Source: an uncultured bacterium (GTDB lineage Bacteria; Verrucomicrobiota; Lentisphaeria; Victivallales; Victivallaceae). Taken from it: a DNA stretch of 11,087 nucleotides. Positions 1 through 5,183 of the stretch are shown piece after piece; position 1 is the first letter of the stretch; every line of letters starts with the position of its first letter. The notes beneath the pieces were generated by a model. It was not told the origin of the DNA. It saw nothing but the letters and a program-made list of their open reading frames with translations, and searched no databases. The stretch is taken from positions 1 through 11,087 of the forward strand of contig URVC01000087.1 in NCBI GenBank assembly GCA_900551245.1, read 5' to 3'. Both the position numbers and the translations under genes were made by a program.

Positions 1-78
1 CGCTAAAGCTACGGAGGACATCCTTCCCCTCACTCTAGTTCGGGTATGGATGGCTCGCCATACATAGCTCAAGCGAAG
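1..78. repeat. Direct repeat copy 1 (78 bp, hairpin-forming) near tRNA-Val
   Basis: This 78-bp unit recurs at 102-179 with only two differences (positions 56 and 62), so 76 of 78 bases match. Inside it, 45-53 and 58-66 form an inverted repeat around a 4-base loop, with one mismatch in this copy at position 62. No protein is supported here. The unit may extend past the left edge of the window, which begins exactly where the similarity begins. Confidence 0.85.
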
Positions 79-101
79 ATTCCAAGCGTTCCGTCCTCCT
101 T

Positions 102-179
102 CGCTAAAGCTACGGAGGACATCCTTCCCCTCACTCTAGTTCGGGTATGGATGGCTTGCCATCCATAGCTCAAGCGAAG
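102..179. repeat. Direct repeat copy 2 (78 bp, hairpin-forming) next to tRNA-Val
   Basis: Second copy of the unit at 1-78, with a 101-bp period. Its central inverted repeat is a perfect 9-bp stem with a 4-base loop. The first bases of the copy (GGAGGAC at 114-120) also pair with the spacer before it (GTCCTCC at 93-99), giving another hairpin. At its 3' end, GCTCAAGC/GCTTGAGC arms overlap 166-187 and sit just past the tRNA CCA end. The element is therefore a chain of hairpins on the 3' side of the tRNA, and could act in transcript 3'-end formation or be a REP-like repeat. Function is inferred. Confidence 0.85.
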
Positions 180-192
180 CTTGAGCGAAGGA

Positions 193-269
193 TGGTGGGC
201 AATGAGGGACTCGAACCCCCGACATTTTGCGTGTAAAGCAAACGCTCTAACCAACTGAGCTAATTGCCC
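193..269 (-). tRNA. tRNA-Val (anticodon UAC), CCA encoded
   Basis: Read on the minus strand, the 7-bp acceptor stem GGGCAAT pairs perfectly with ATTGCCC. The D arm is GCTC/GAGC with AGTTGGTTA in the loop. The anticodon stem TTTGC/GCAAA encloses the loop TTTACAC, giving anticodon TAC for valine codons GTA/GTG. The T arm is GGGGG-TTCGAGT-CCCTC, with one G-T pair. The discriminator base A and the CCA follow in the DNA at 193-196. All arms have canonical lengths, so this looks functional. A promoter lies upstream at 287-315, and the hairpin-rich repeats lie immediately downstream. Confidence 0.96.
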
Positions 270-286
270 CCATGGTCGGATTTTTT

Positions 287-315
287 AATATAATCCGGAC
301 CGGGCAGGATATCAA
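287..315 (-). promoter_or_regulatory. Promoter of tRNA-Val
   Basis: On the minus strand a TTGATA box (310-315) and a TATATT box (287-292) are separated by exactly 17 bp. Each matches five of six sigma70 consensus bases. Initiation would fall about 10 bases before the mature tRNA 5' end at 269. A 9-bp inverted repeat with one bulge, GGTC(C)GGATT / AATCCGACC, spans the -10 region (273-299). Confidence 0.65.
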
Positions 316-343
316 GCCGCAGGATACGGGTTTTCCCGTTTTT

Positions 344-1060
344 TCAGCGGCTGTAGCGCGGGGTGCGCGCCGCCGTCAACACGAAGACCGGGCCGGAACC
401 CGCTTTCAACAGCGCGTTGGCCGCCGCCGTCAGCGTCGCGCCCGTCGTGAAGATGTCGTCCACCAGCAGAATCTGTTTCCCGGCAATCCGCTCCGGATGG
501 CGCACCGCGAAGGCTCCGGCAGGATTCCGGTGCCGCTCCGTCCGGTTCAGGCTGGATTGCCGCCGGCCGCGTTTCACCCGTTTGAGCGCGTCGGCGAATG
601 GGATGCCGAGGTTCTTCGCCGTCACGGCGGCGAAAAGTCCCGCCTGATTGTAGGAGCGCAGAAAGAGCCGCGTGTAGTGCAGCGGAACCGGGACCACCAG
701 ATCCGCGTGAAAGTTCTCCTCCCGCATGACTTCGGCGGCCAGTTCCCCCAGCGGACGGGCCAGCTCCGGGAAGTTGTGAAACTTGAAGTCGTGCAGAACC
801 TTCCGGGCCAGATCGCGGTATTCGAACACCGAAGCCGCGCCGACCCACGGCCGGGCGGGCGCCGCCAGACACTTCGAACAGACGGCGAGCACTCCATCCA
901 GTTCGCCGCCGCATCCACGGCAGTGCGGAGCGGGAATCCGATGCAGCTCCTTCCGGCACTCCGGGCAGAACCGGTTGACCCCTTCGCCTTCGCCGACCTT
1001 GCAGATCGGGCAGGGGAAGAGGTTGAACCACGCCGCAAATTTCCGGAACCATTCCACCAT
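344..1060 (-). CDS. comF: ComF family protein (phosphoribosyltransferase-like, competence-associated)
   Basis: A 238-residue protein with the ComF layout. The N-terminal zinc-ribbon region has four Cys pairs (C17/C20, C32/C35, C47/C50, C61/C64). A type I phosphoribosyltransferase fold follows, with KFH near residue 93, VPVPLH..R...RSYNQA around 123-140, RRQSSLNRTER around 167-176 and a PRPP-loop motif ILLVDDIFTTGAT at 197-209. In transformable bacteria ComF helps bring single-stranded DNA into the cytosol. In others its substrate is unknown. The chosen start has an AGGA 9 nt upstream and leaves a normal 16-residue lead before the first Cys pair. ATGs at 1093 and 1114 are possible but have poorly spaced SDs. 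It is the last gene of the operon, downstream of yraN. No T-tract terminator is visible after it before the tRNA promoter. Confidence 0.92.
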   Translation of the reverse strand: MVEWFRKFAAWFNLFPCPICKVGEGEGVNRFCPECRKELHRIPAPHCRGCGGELDGVLAVCSKCLAAPARPWVGAASVFEYRDLARKVLHDFKFHNFPELARPLGELAAEVMREENFHADLVVPVPLHYTRLFLRSYNQAGLFAAVTAKNLGIPFADALKRVKRGRRQSSLNRTERHRNPAGAFAVRHPERIAGKQILLVDDIFTTGATLTAAANALLKAGSGPVFVLTAARTPRYSR

Positions 1061-1069
1061 GTCGGAGTT

Positions 1070-1073
1070 TCCT
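1070..1073 (-). promoter_or_regulatory. Ribosome binding site deciding the comF start
   Basis: AGGA on the minus strand, 9 nt before the ATG at 1060. The upstream in-frame ATGs at 1093 and 1114 have an AGGA only 3 nt away or no good SD, so this site favours the shorter protein. Confidence 0.45.
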
Positions 1074-1120
1074 GTCTTTTCGGGAAAATCCATCGTTCCT
1101 AATGGCTCCCGCATTTCTCG

Positions 1121-1522
1121 TCAGTATCTCTGCCGGGAGGCTTCCGGGAGTTGCGGCAGATAATTTTCCCAGTGGCGGATGCTCCGCAGATCCCAGCGAC
1201 CCAGTACCACTTCCACCAGATCGAACCGCGCCCGCAGTGCCGGCATCCGGAGCATCTTCCAGTAGAATTTTCCGGCCCGGAAGTTCCGCCGCCGCTGGCG
1301 GGGCGAAAGATTGTCCAGCGGCCGGAAGAAGCCGGTGCGCCGCAAGGTCTTCACTTCGACGAAAACCAGCATTGCTCCGTCGCGCGCGACAATGTCCAGT
1401 TCGCCCGCCTTGATCCGCCAGTTCCGCGCCAGAATATCGTACCCTTTCGTCTTCAGCAGACGGCAGGCGAGCGCCTCTCCGCGCCGCCCCAGCTTCAAAT
1501 GTGCCGCGCGCGCGAGTTTCAT
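1121..1522 (-). CDS. yraN: YraN family protein (UPF0102, endonuclease-like fold)
   Basis: A 133-residue protein matching the YraN/UPF0102 family in length and motifs. GRRGEALACRLLKTKGYDIL occupies about 12-31, N34 and the GELDIVARDG segment (40-49) follow, then LVFVEVKT (52-59). The acidic residues E41, D43 and E56 plus K58 have the spacing of a PD-(D/E)XK or Holliday-junction-resolvase-like core. The RFD near 100 is another family feature. Biochemical function is poorly established, and DNA cleavage or recombination is inferred from the fold. The ATG overlaps the ispD stop codon in an ATGA (1519-1522), implying translational coupling. comF follows within about 60 nt. Confidence 0.93.
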   Translation of the reverse strand: MKLARAAHLKLGRRGEALACRLLKTKGYDILARNWRIKAGELDIVARDGAMLVFVEVKTLRRTGFFRPLDNLSPRQRRRNFRAGKFYWKMLRMPALRARFDLVEVVLGRWDLRSIRHWENYLPQLPEASRQRY

Positions 1523-2205
1523 CTCCGCGGTTCCACCTCCAGCAGACGCGCCAGAAGTTCCGTCTCCCCCGCGTAGGTGAGTTTCAGATTTTCCGCTTCG
1601 TTGTGCACCATGGCGACCGGAAACCCCGCCGCTTCCATCACGCCGGCATCATCGGTGAATTCCCGGTCGCCCGCGCGGCGGTACGCCTCCTCCAGCGCCG
1701 CCCGCCGGAACACCTGCGGCGTCTCCACCCGCCAGAGGCCGCTGCGGCTCACCGTTTCACAGATGAGTCCTGTCGCATCGGTCCGTTTGAGAGTGTCGGT
1801 CACCGGTTTGCCCGGAATCGCGCCGCCGGTGGTCCGCGCCGATTCCACCAGCCTTTCCAGCAGGGCGAGGGTTGCCAGCGGACGCGCCGCGTCGTGAATG
1901 GCCGCAATCGTCACTCCGTCCGGCAGGGCGGCAAGACCGTTCTTCACCGATTCGCTCCGGATTGCGCCGCCTTCCGCCCAGATGAGACGTTGACCCGGCA
2001 GAAAACGATCGGCCGCGGCGCGGAAGAGCTCCCGCTCCGCGCGGGGAACGACGACGACGATCCGCCCTGCGAGTTCCGGCAGAAAACGGCGCACGGTGTG
2101 GAGAAAGAGCGGCATACCGGCGAGTTCGATCAGCAGTTTGTTGCCGCCGCCGAACCGGCGGGCGGAACCGCCGGCCACGATCACCATTCCTGTATCATCG
2201 AGCAT
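1519..2205 (-). CDS. ispD: 2-C-methyl-D-erythritol 4-phosphate cytidylyltransferase (IspD)
   Basis: A 228-residue cytosolic enzyme that joins CTP and MEP to make CDP-methylerythritol, the third step of the MEP isoprenoid pathway. Visible family motifs are the nucleotide-binding loop AGGSARRFGGGNK (residues 11-23, with catalytic-type R16/R17 and K23), GMPLFLHTV, IHDAARPL, PVTDTLK, ETPQVFRR, FTDDAG and a closing NLKLT. Length is typical of IspD. The frame stays open upstream to 2391, but the added residues are Ala/Gly-rich and simply mirror the overlapping gene. The ATG at 2205 has a GGAAGG 9 nt upstream and gives the normal N-terminus, so it was chosen. ATG 2187 is an alternative. It lies 28 nt after the TPM gene and overlaps yraN by 4 nt. 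IspF, often a neighbour or fusion partner, is not in the window. Confidence 0.95.
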   Translation of the reverse strand: MLDDTGMVIVAGGSARRFGGGNKLLIELAGMPLFLHTVRRFLPELAGRIVVVVPRAERELFRAAADRFLPGQRLIWAEGGAIRSESVKNGLAALPDGVTIAAIHDAARPLATLALLERLVESARTTGGAIPGKPVTDTLKRTDATGLICETVSRSGLWRVETPQVFRRAALEEAYRRAGDREFTDDAGVMEAAGFPVAMVHNEAENLKLTYAGETELLARLLEVEPRR

Positions 2206-2214
2206 GGCTTGGAA

Positions 2215-2220
2215 CCTTCC
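2215..2220 (-). promoter_or_regulatory. Ribosome binding site deciding the ispD start
   Basis: GGAAGG on the minus strand, 9 nt before the ATG at 2205. It supports a 228-residue IspD rather than an N-terminal extension into the preceding gene. Confidence 0.45.
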
Positions 2221-2233
2221 GTATCTTACCCCG

Positions 2234-2971
2234 TCACCAGCGCCCGGAGGCGCCGCCGCCTCCCCCGCGACCGCCGCCGCCGGAGAATCCGCCTCCCCCG
2301 CCGAAGCCGCCGCCGAAGCCTCCTCCGAAACCACCACCGAAGCCCCCGCCGAAGCCGCCGGTGTGGCCGCCGCGCCCGAAGCGAGATACAATGAGAAGAA
2401 TCAGAATGATGAAAACGGCGACCGGCAGGAACGAATCGGATCTCCCTGTTCTGCGGCGGGAAGCACGGGCCGGGGCTTTCGGCTGATTTTCCGGCGCCTT
2501 GCCGGTGACGAAGCGCTGCACCTCCCCCACGGCGAAGAGGACGCCGTCGGTGTAGCGGTTTTCACGGAAGAAGGGAGCGAGGCCGCGGATGATGTCCCCG
2601 GCGCGGGCGTCGTTGATGTCGCCCTCCCAGCCGTAGCCGATTTCGAGGCGCATTTCGTGGTCGCGCAGCGCGATGATGAGGATCGCGCCGTCATCCTTGT
2701 CTTTGCGGCCGATCTTCCACTGATCCATGACGCGGATGCCGTACTCTTCGATGGGGGTGCCGTCGAGCGTATCGATTGTGAGCACCGCCATCTGCCCGCC
2801 GCCGGTGGCGGTTTCCAGAGCGCGGATGGCCGCATCGATTCTGGCCGCGCCGTCCGTGCCGAAAATGTTCGCCCGATCGACCACCCGGCCGGTCAGGCGG
2901 GGCACTGCCGGTTCTGCGGCGGAGAGGCCGAAGAGCACGCCGAGCAGTAGAAATAAAAACAGACGTTTCAT
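2234..2971 (-). CDS. TPM domain (YgcG/COG1512-like) exported membrane protein with Gly-rich tail
   Basis: A 245-residue protein. Residues 1-19 form a signal peptide. Residues about 26-157 are a TPM (Psb32/YgcG) domain with the typical VVDRANIF start, then DKDDGAILII, EIGYGWEG, DARAGDII and FRENRYTDGV. A transmembrane helix lies at about 181-196. A Gly-rich tail (200-243) is made largely of GGFG repeats and ends GASGRW, as in other YgcG-like proteins. The domain probably sits outside the inner membrane with the helix anchoring it. Members have been linked to membrane-protein quality control and to acid-phosphatase activity in plants, but the bacterial role is unsettled. It follows lemA by 19 nt, a pairing seen in many genomes. 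A GAGGGG lies 7 nt before the ATG. Confidence 0.92.
   Translation of the reverse strand: MKRLFLFLLLGVLFGLSAAEPAVPRLTGRVVDRANIFGTDGAARIDAAIRALETATGGGQMAVLTIDTLDGTPIEEYGIRVMDQWKIGRKDKDDGAILIIALRDHEMRLEIGYGWEGDINDARAGDIIRGLAPFFRENRYTDGVLFAVGEVQRFVTGKAPENQPKAPARASRRRTGRSDSFLPVAVFIILILLIVSRFGRGGHTGGFGGGFGGGFGGGFGGGFGGGGGFSGGGGRGGGGGASGRW
2294..2362 (-). repeat. 12-bp tandem coding repeat (GGFG units) in the TPM protein tail
   Basis: About five to six imperfect 12-bp units encode successive Gly-Gly-Phe-Gly blocks at residues 204-226 of the TPM-domain protein. Such runs can change in number by slippage while staying in frame. Flanking sequence to about 2240 is also Gly-rich but less regular. Confidence 0.7.
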
Positions 2972-2990
2972 GAGAGCGCCCCTCGCCCGG

Positions 2991-3563
2991 TCAGAAGTTC
3001 ACCGCAGGCGGCGTCGCGACGGCGGCGCTTCCGGCGGGCGGCTGGAAGTACTCCGCCGGCTTGAATCCGAGTCCGGGCACAAAGAGCGAACCGGGGAACT
3101 TGCGGATGGCGGCGTTGAATTCCCGCACAACCTGATTGTAGCGGGTGCGGGCGACGCTGATCCGGTTTTCGGTGCCGGCCAGTTCATCCTGAAGGCGCAG
3201 GAAGTTTTCGCTCGCCTTGAGGTTCGGGTAATTCTCCGCGATGGCGAGCAGGCGCCCGAGGACCCCTTCGAGCTGGGAACCGGCCTCCGCCTTGGCGGCG
3301 GGACCCTTTGCCGCGAGAAGACGGCTGCGCGCGGCGGCGATTTCGGAGAAGATCTTCTCCTCGTGTTTCGCGTAGCCTTTGACGGTGTTCACGAGGTTCG
3401 GAATGAGGTCGGTGCGGCGCTGGAGCTGGGTTTCGATCTGGCTCCAGTTTTCGCGCACCTGTTCGTCGCGTTCGATCAGGCCGTTGCGGATTGAAATCGC
3501 GGCGATGACGGAGATGACGATGACGGCGGCGATGACACCGAAGGTGATCCAGAGAGCTTTCAT
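2991..3563 (-). CDS. lemA: LemA family membrane protein
   Basis: A 190-residue protein with one N-terminal membrane helix (about 6-26) followed by a mainly helical LemA domain. Family hallmarks are ENWSQIETQLQRRTDLIPNL (38-57), VNTVKGYAKHEE, AIAENYPNLKASENF (107-121), LQDELAGTENRI and RYNQVVREFNAAIRKFPG (141-158), ending with the usual FKPAEYF stretch. The topology is a short N-terminus, then a coiled-coil-rich domain on the far side of the membrane. Molecular function is unknown. The ATG at 3563 is preferred because an AAGGA lies 10 nt upstream. An in-frame ATG at 3587 would add eight polar residues before the helix and lacks a good SD. It is the first gene of the five-gene operon and is followed by its common partner, the TPM-domain protein. 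Confidence 0.94.
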   Translation of the reverse strand: MKALWITFGVIAAVIVISVIAAISIRNGLIERDEQVRENWSQIETQLQRRTDLIPNLVNTVKGYAKHEEKIFSEIAAARSRLLAAKGPAAKAEAGSQLEGVLGRLLAIAENYPNLKASENFLRLQDELAGTENRISVARTRYNQVVREFNAAIRKFPGSLFVPGLGFKPAEYFQPPAGSAAVATPPAVNF

Positions 3564-3573
3564 TCGTATGGGT

Positions 3574-3578
3574 TCCTT
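3574..3578 (-). promoter_or_regulatory. Ribosome binding site deciding the lemA start
   Basis: AAGGA on the minus strand, 10 nt before the ATG at 3563. It favours this start over the in-frame ATG at 3587. Confidence 0.5.
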
Positions 3579-3601
3579 ATCTTGCATTCAAACTATGTTA
3601 C

Positions 3602-3630
3602 AAAATACTTCCTGTCGAGTTTTTTTTCAA
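3602..3630 (-). promoter_or_regulatory. Promoter of the lemA-TPM-ispD-yraN-comF operon
   Basis: On the minus strand TTGAAA (3625-3630, five of six consensus bases) and TATTTT (3602-3607, four of six) are spaced 17 bp apart in an AT-rich stretch. They lie about 40 bp before the lemA start. Position and spacing fit a sigma70-type promoter. Confidence 0.5.
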
Positions 3631-3651
3631 TTCACAAGCCGACGGGGCGGA

Positions 3652-3679
3652 TTGATTTTTTCAAAAAGAGCACTATCTT
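3652..3679 (+). promoter_or_regulatory. Candidate enolase promoter
   Basis: TTGATT (3652-3657) and TATCTT (3674-3679) are 16 bp apart, each matching four of six consensus bases, about 60 bp before the enolase ATG. Start of transcription would be near 3686, just before the palindrome at 3692-3709. The match is moderate. Confidence 0.4.
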
Positions 3680-3691
3680 TATCTCATTGAG

Positions 3692-3709
3692 CGGAACGAT
3701 ATTGTTCCG
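3692..3709. promoter_or_regulatory. Near-perfect 18-bp palindrome in the enolase leader
   Basis: CGGAACGAT / ATTGTTCCG is an inverted repeat with one mismatched pair. It lies just after the predicted transcription start and about 18 nt before the enolase SD. It could be a repressor operator or a leader hairpin. There is no T-tract, so it is not an obvious terminator. Confidence 0.4.
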
Positions 3710-3727
3710 GAGAGTGAACGACCAAAG

Positions 3728-3734
3728 AGGAGGT
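3728..3734 (+). promoter_or_regulatory. Strong enolase ribosome binding site
   Basis: A consensus AGGAGGT 6 nt before the ATG at 3741. It fixes the enolase start and rules out the in-frame ATG at 3582, which would prepend 53 residues unlike enolase. Confidence 0.85.
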
Positions 3735-3740
3735 GTTATC

Positions 3741-5015
3741 ATGTCTGAAATCAGAGAGGTCTACGCCAGAGAGATTCTGGACTCCCGCGGCAACCCCACC
3801 GTCGAGGTGGAGGTCGAGCTGGAATCCGGTGCGGCCGGGACGGCGGCAGTTCCGTCGGGGGCGTCCACCGGCGAAAACGAGGCGCTTGAACTGCGCGACG
3901 GCGACAAGAAGCGTTACGGAGGCAAGGGCGTGCTCAAGGCGGTCGAGAACGTCAACGAGAAGATCTTCCCCGAAATCGAGGGGATGGAAGCGCTCGACCA
4001 GATCGGCATCGACCAGGCGATGATCGAACTCGACGGCACGCCGACCAAGGAGAAGCTCGGCGCGAATGCGATTCTCGGCGTTTCGCTGGCGGTGGCGCAT
4101 GCGGCGGCGGCGGAGCTGGATCTGCCGCTCTTCCGCTACATCGGCGGAGTCAACGGCAAAGTGCTTCCGGTGCCGATGATGAACATCATCAACGGCGGTT
4201 CGCACTCCGACGCGCCGATCGCCTTTCAGGAGTTCATGATCCGCCCGGTCGGTGCGGACTCCTTCCGCGAGGGGCTCCGGATGGGGGCGGAAACCTTCCA
4301 CGCGCTCAAAAAGATCCTCAAGGACAAGGGGCTCTCCACCGCGGTGGGTGATGAGGGCGGTTTCGCGCCCACCTTCAAGGGCGGGACCGAGGAGGCGCTC
4401 GATTCGATCATCAAGGCGATCGACCTGGCCGGTTACAAGCCGGGCAAGGATATCATGATCGGGCTGGACTGCGCCTCGAGCGAATTCTATAAGAAAGGCA
4501 TTTACGACTATACGAAATTCGAGGGGGATTCCGCACCGAAGCGGGATGCCGCCGCGCAGGTGGAGTACCTCGAAAAGCTGATCCGGCTCTATCCGATCGA
4601 TTCGATCGAAGACGGCATGGCCGAATCCGACTGGGACGGCTGGCGCCTGCTGACCGAGAAGATCGGCGACCGCTGTCAGCTGGTCGGCGACGATCTCTTC
4701 GTCACCAACGTCAAATATCTGGCGAAGGGGATCGAACTCGGCGCGGCCAACTCCATTCTGATCAAGGTCAATCAGATCGGCACGCTGACCGAGACGCTGG
4801 ATGCGATCGAGATGGCGCACCGGGCCGGTTACACCGCCGTGGTCAGCCACCGTTCCGGCGAAACCGAGGATACCACGATCGCGGACATCGCCGTGGCGAC
4901 CAACGCCGGGCAGATCAAAACCGGTTCGCTGTCGCGTACCGACCGGATCTGCAAATACAACCAGCTGCTGCGCATCGAAGAGATGCTCGGTGATCTCGCC
5001 TGCTACGGAAACTGA
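3741..5015 (+). CDS. eno: Enolase (phosphopyruvate hydratase)
   Basis: A 424-residue glycolytic enzyme interconverting 2-phosphoglycerate and phosphoenolpyruvate in the cytosol. It has full family length and intact catalytic features: the mobile loop SGASTG (39-44), S154-H155, E164 in QEFMI, E205 in GDEGGFAP, the Mg2+ ligands D243, E290 and D317, the catalytic base K342 in ILIKVNQIGTLTET, SHRSGETEDTTIADIAV beginning at S369, and K393 in QIKTGSLSRTDR. The active-site segment reads SHSDAPIAFQEF, as I recall from Bacteroidetes-type enolases, rather than the A/SHADNNVDIQEF common in Proteobacteria and Firmicutes. It is a single-gene transcription unit with its own SD and promoter, and a terminator 29 nt after the stop. 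It is divergent from lemA. Confidence 0.98.
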   Translation: MSEIREVYAREILDSRGNPTVEVEVELESGAAGTAAVPSGASTGENEALELRDGDKKRYGGKGVLKAVENVNEKIFPEIEGMEALDQIGIDQAMIELDGTPTKEKLGANAILGVSLAVAHAAAAELDLPLFRYIGGVNGKVLPVPMMNIINGGSHSDAPIAFQEFMIRPVGADSFREGLRMGAETFHALKKILKDKGLSTAVGDEGGFAPTFKGGTEEALDSIIKAIDLAGYKPGKDIMIGLDCASSEFYKKGIYDYTKFEGDSAPKRDAAAQVEYLEKLIRLYPIDSIEDGMAESDWDGWRLLTEKIGDRCQLVGDDLFVTNVKYLAKGIELGAANSILIKVNQIGTLTETLDAIEMAHRAGYTAVVSHRSGETEDTTIADIAVATNAGQIKTGSLSRTDRICKYNQLLRIEEMLGDLACYGN

Positions 5016-5043
5016 AACGCCGTTTCCGGTCTCTAAATAACGG

Positions 5044-5080
5044 GAGCCGGTTCTCCGTCACGGAGAGCCGGCTCTTTTCT
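5044..5080 (+). terminator. Intrinsic terminator of enolase
   Basis: A 14-bp GC-rich stem (5044-5057 with 5061-5074, one G-T pair) closed by a 3-base TCA loop and followed by TTTTCT. It starts 29 nt after the enolase stop codon. Geometry and T-tract are those of a strong rho-independent terminator. Confidence 0.9.
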
Positions 5081-5141
5081 CTTTCGCCGTCTTTCGAGTT
5101 GAAAAATCTGTTAATCCTCTCCTCTGCAACAAATTGCAGAA

Positions 5142-5183
5142 GTGACGGAAGAGGAATTCTCTTCTCCGTTATTTCTCCGTCAC
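5142..5183 (-). other. Inverted repeat at the 3' end of nhaC
   Basis: GTGACGGA (5142-5149) pairs with TCCGTCAC (5176-5183), and the enclosed stretch has a second imperfect AAGAG/CTCTT hairpin around an EcoRI-like GAATTC. It covers the nhaC stop codon at 5169-5171. A small CTGCAA/TTGCAG hairpin lies beyond it at 5124-5139. No clear T-tract follows on the minus strand, so it may be a weak terminator or a protective mRNA 3' structure. Confidence 0.35.

Noticed and set aside
1..179. CRISPR array
   Set aside because: Only two copies, far too long as repeat units, with a short 23-bp spacer and next to a tRNA.
69..254. Minus-strand open frame over tRNA-Val and the repeats
   Set aside because: It translates the tRNA gene and the repeat. 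Frames like this are a known artefact next to tRNA genes, and there is no SD or protein-like composition.
316..338. ACGGG-TTTT-CCCGT hairpin followed by T-tract on the plus strand
   Set aside because: It looks like a small plus-strand terminator, but no plus-strand gene lies to its left. On the minus strand, where comF ends, the T-tract is on the wrong side, and the 5-bp stem is short.
272..1102. Long plus-strand frame opposite comF
   Set aside because: Arg/Pro-rich translation with no recognisable motif, entirely antisense to a clear ComF gene. It is a high-GC mirror frame.
2206..2391. N-terminal extension of IspD
   Set aside because: The Ala/Gly/Ser-rich residues are the mirror of the Gly-rich tail of the TPM gene. 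The normal IspD N-terminus and SD are at 2205.
3684..4850. 388-codon minus-strand frame opposite enolase
   Set aside because: Antisense to the highly conserved enolase, with a composition typical of a shadow frame and no family motifs.
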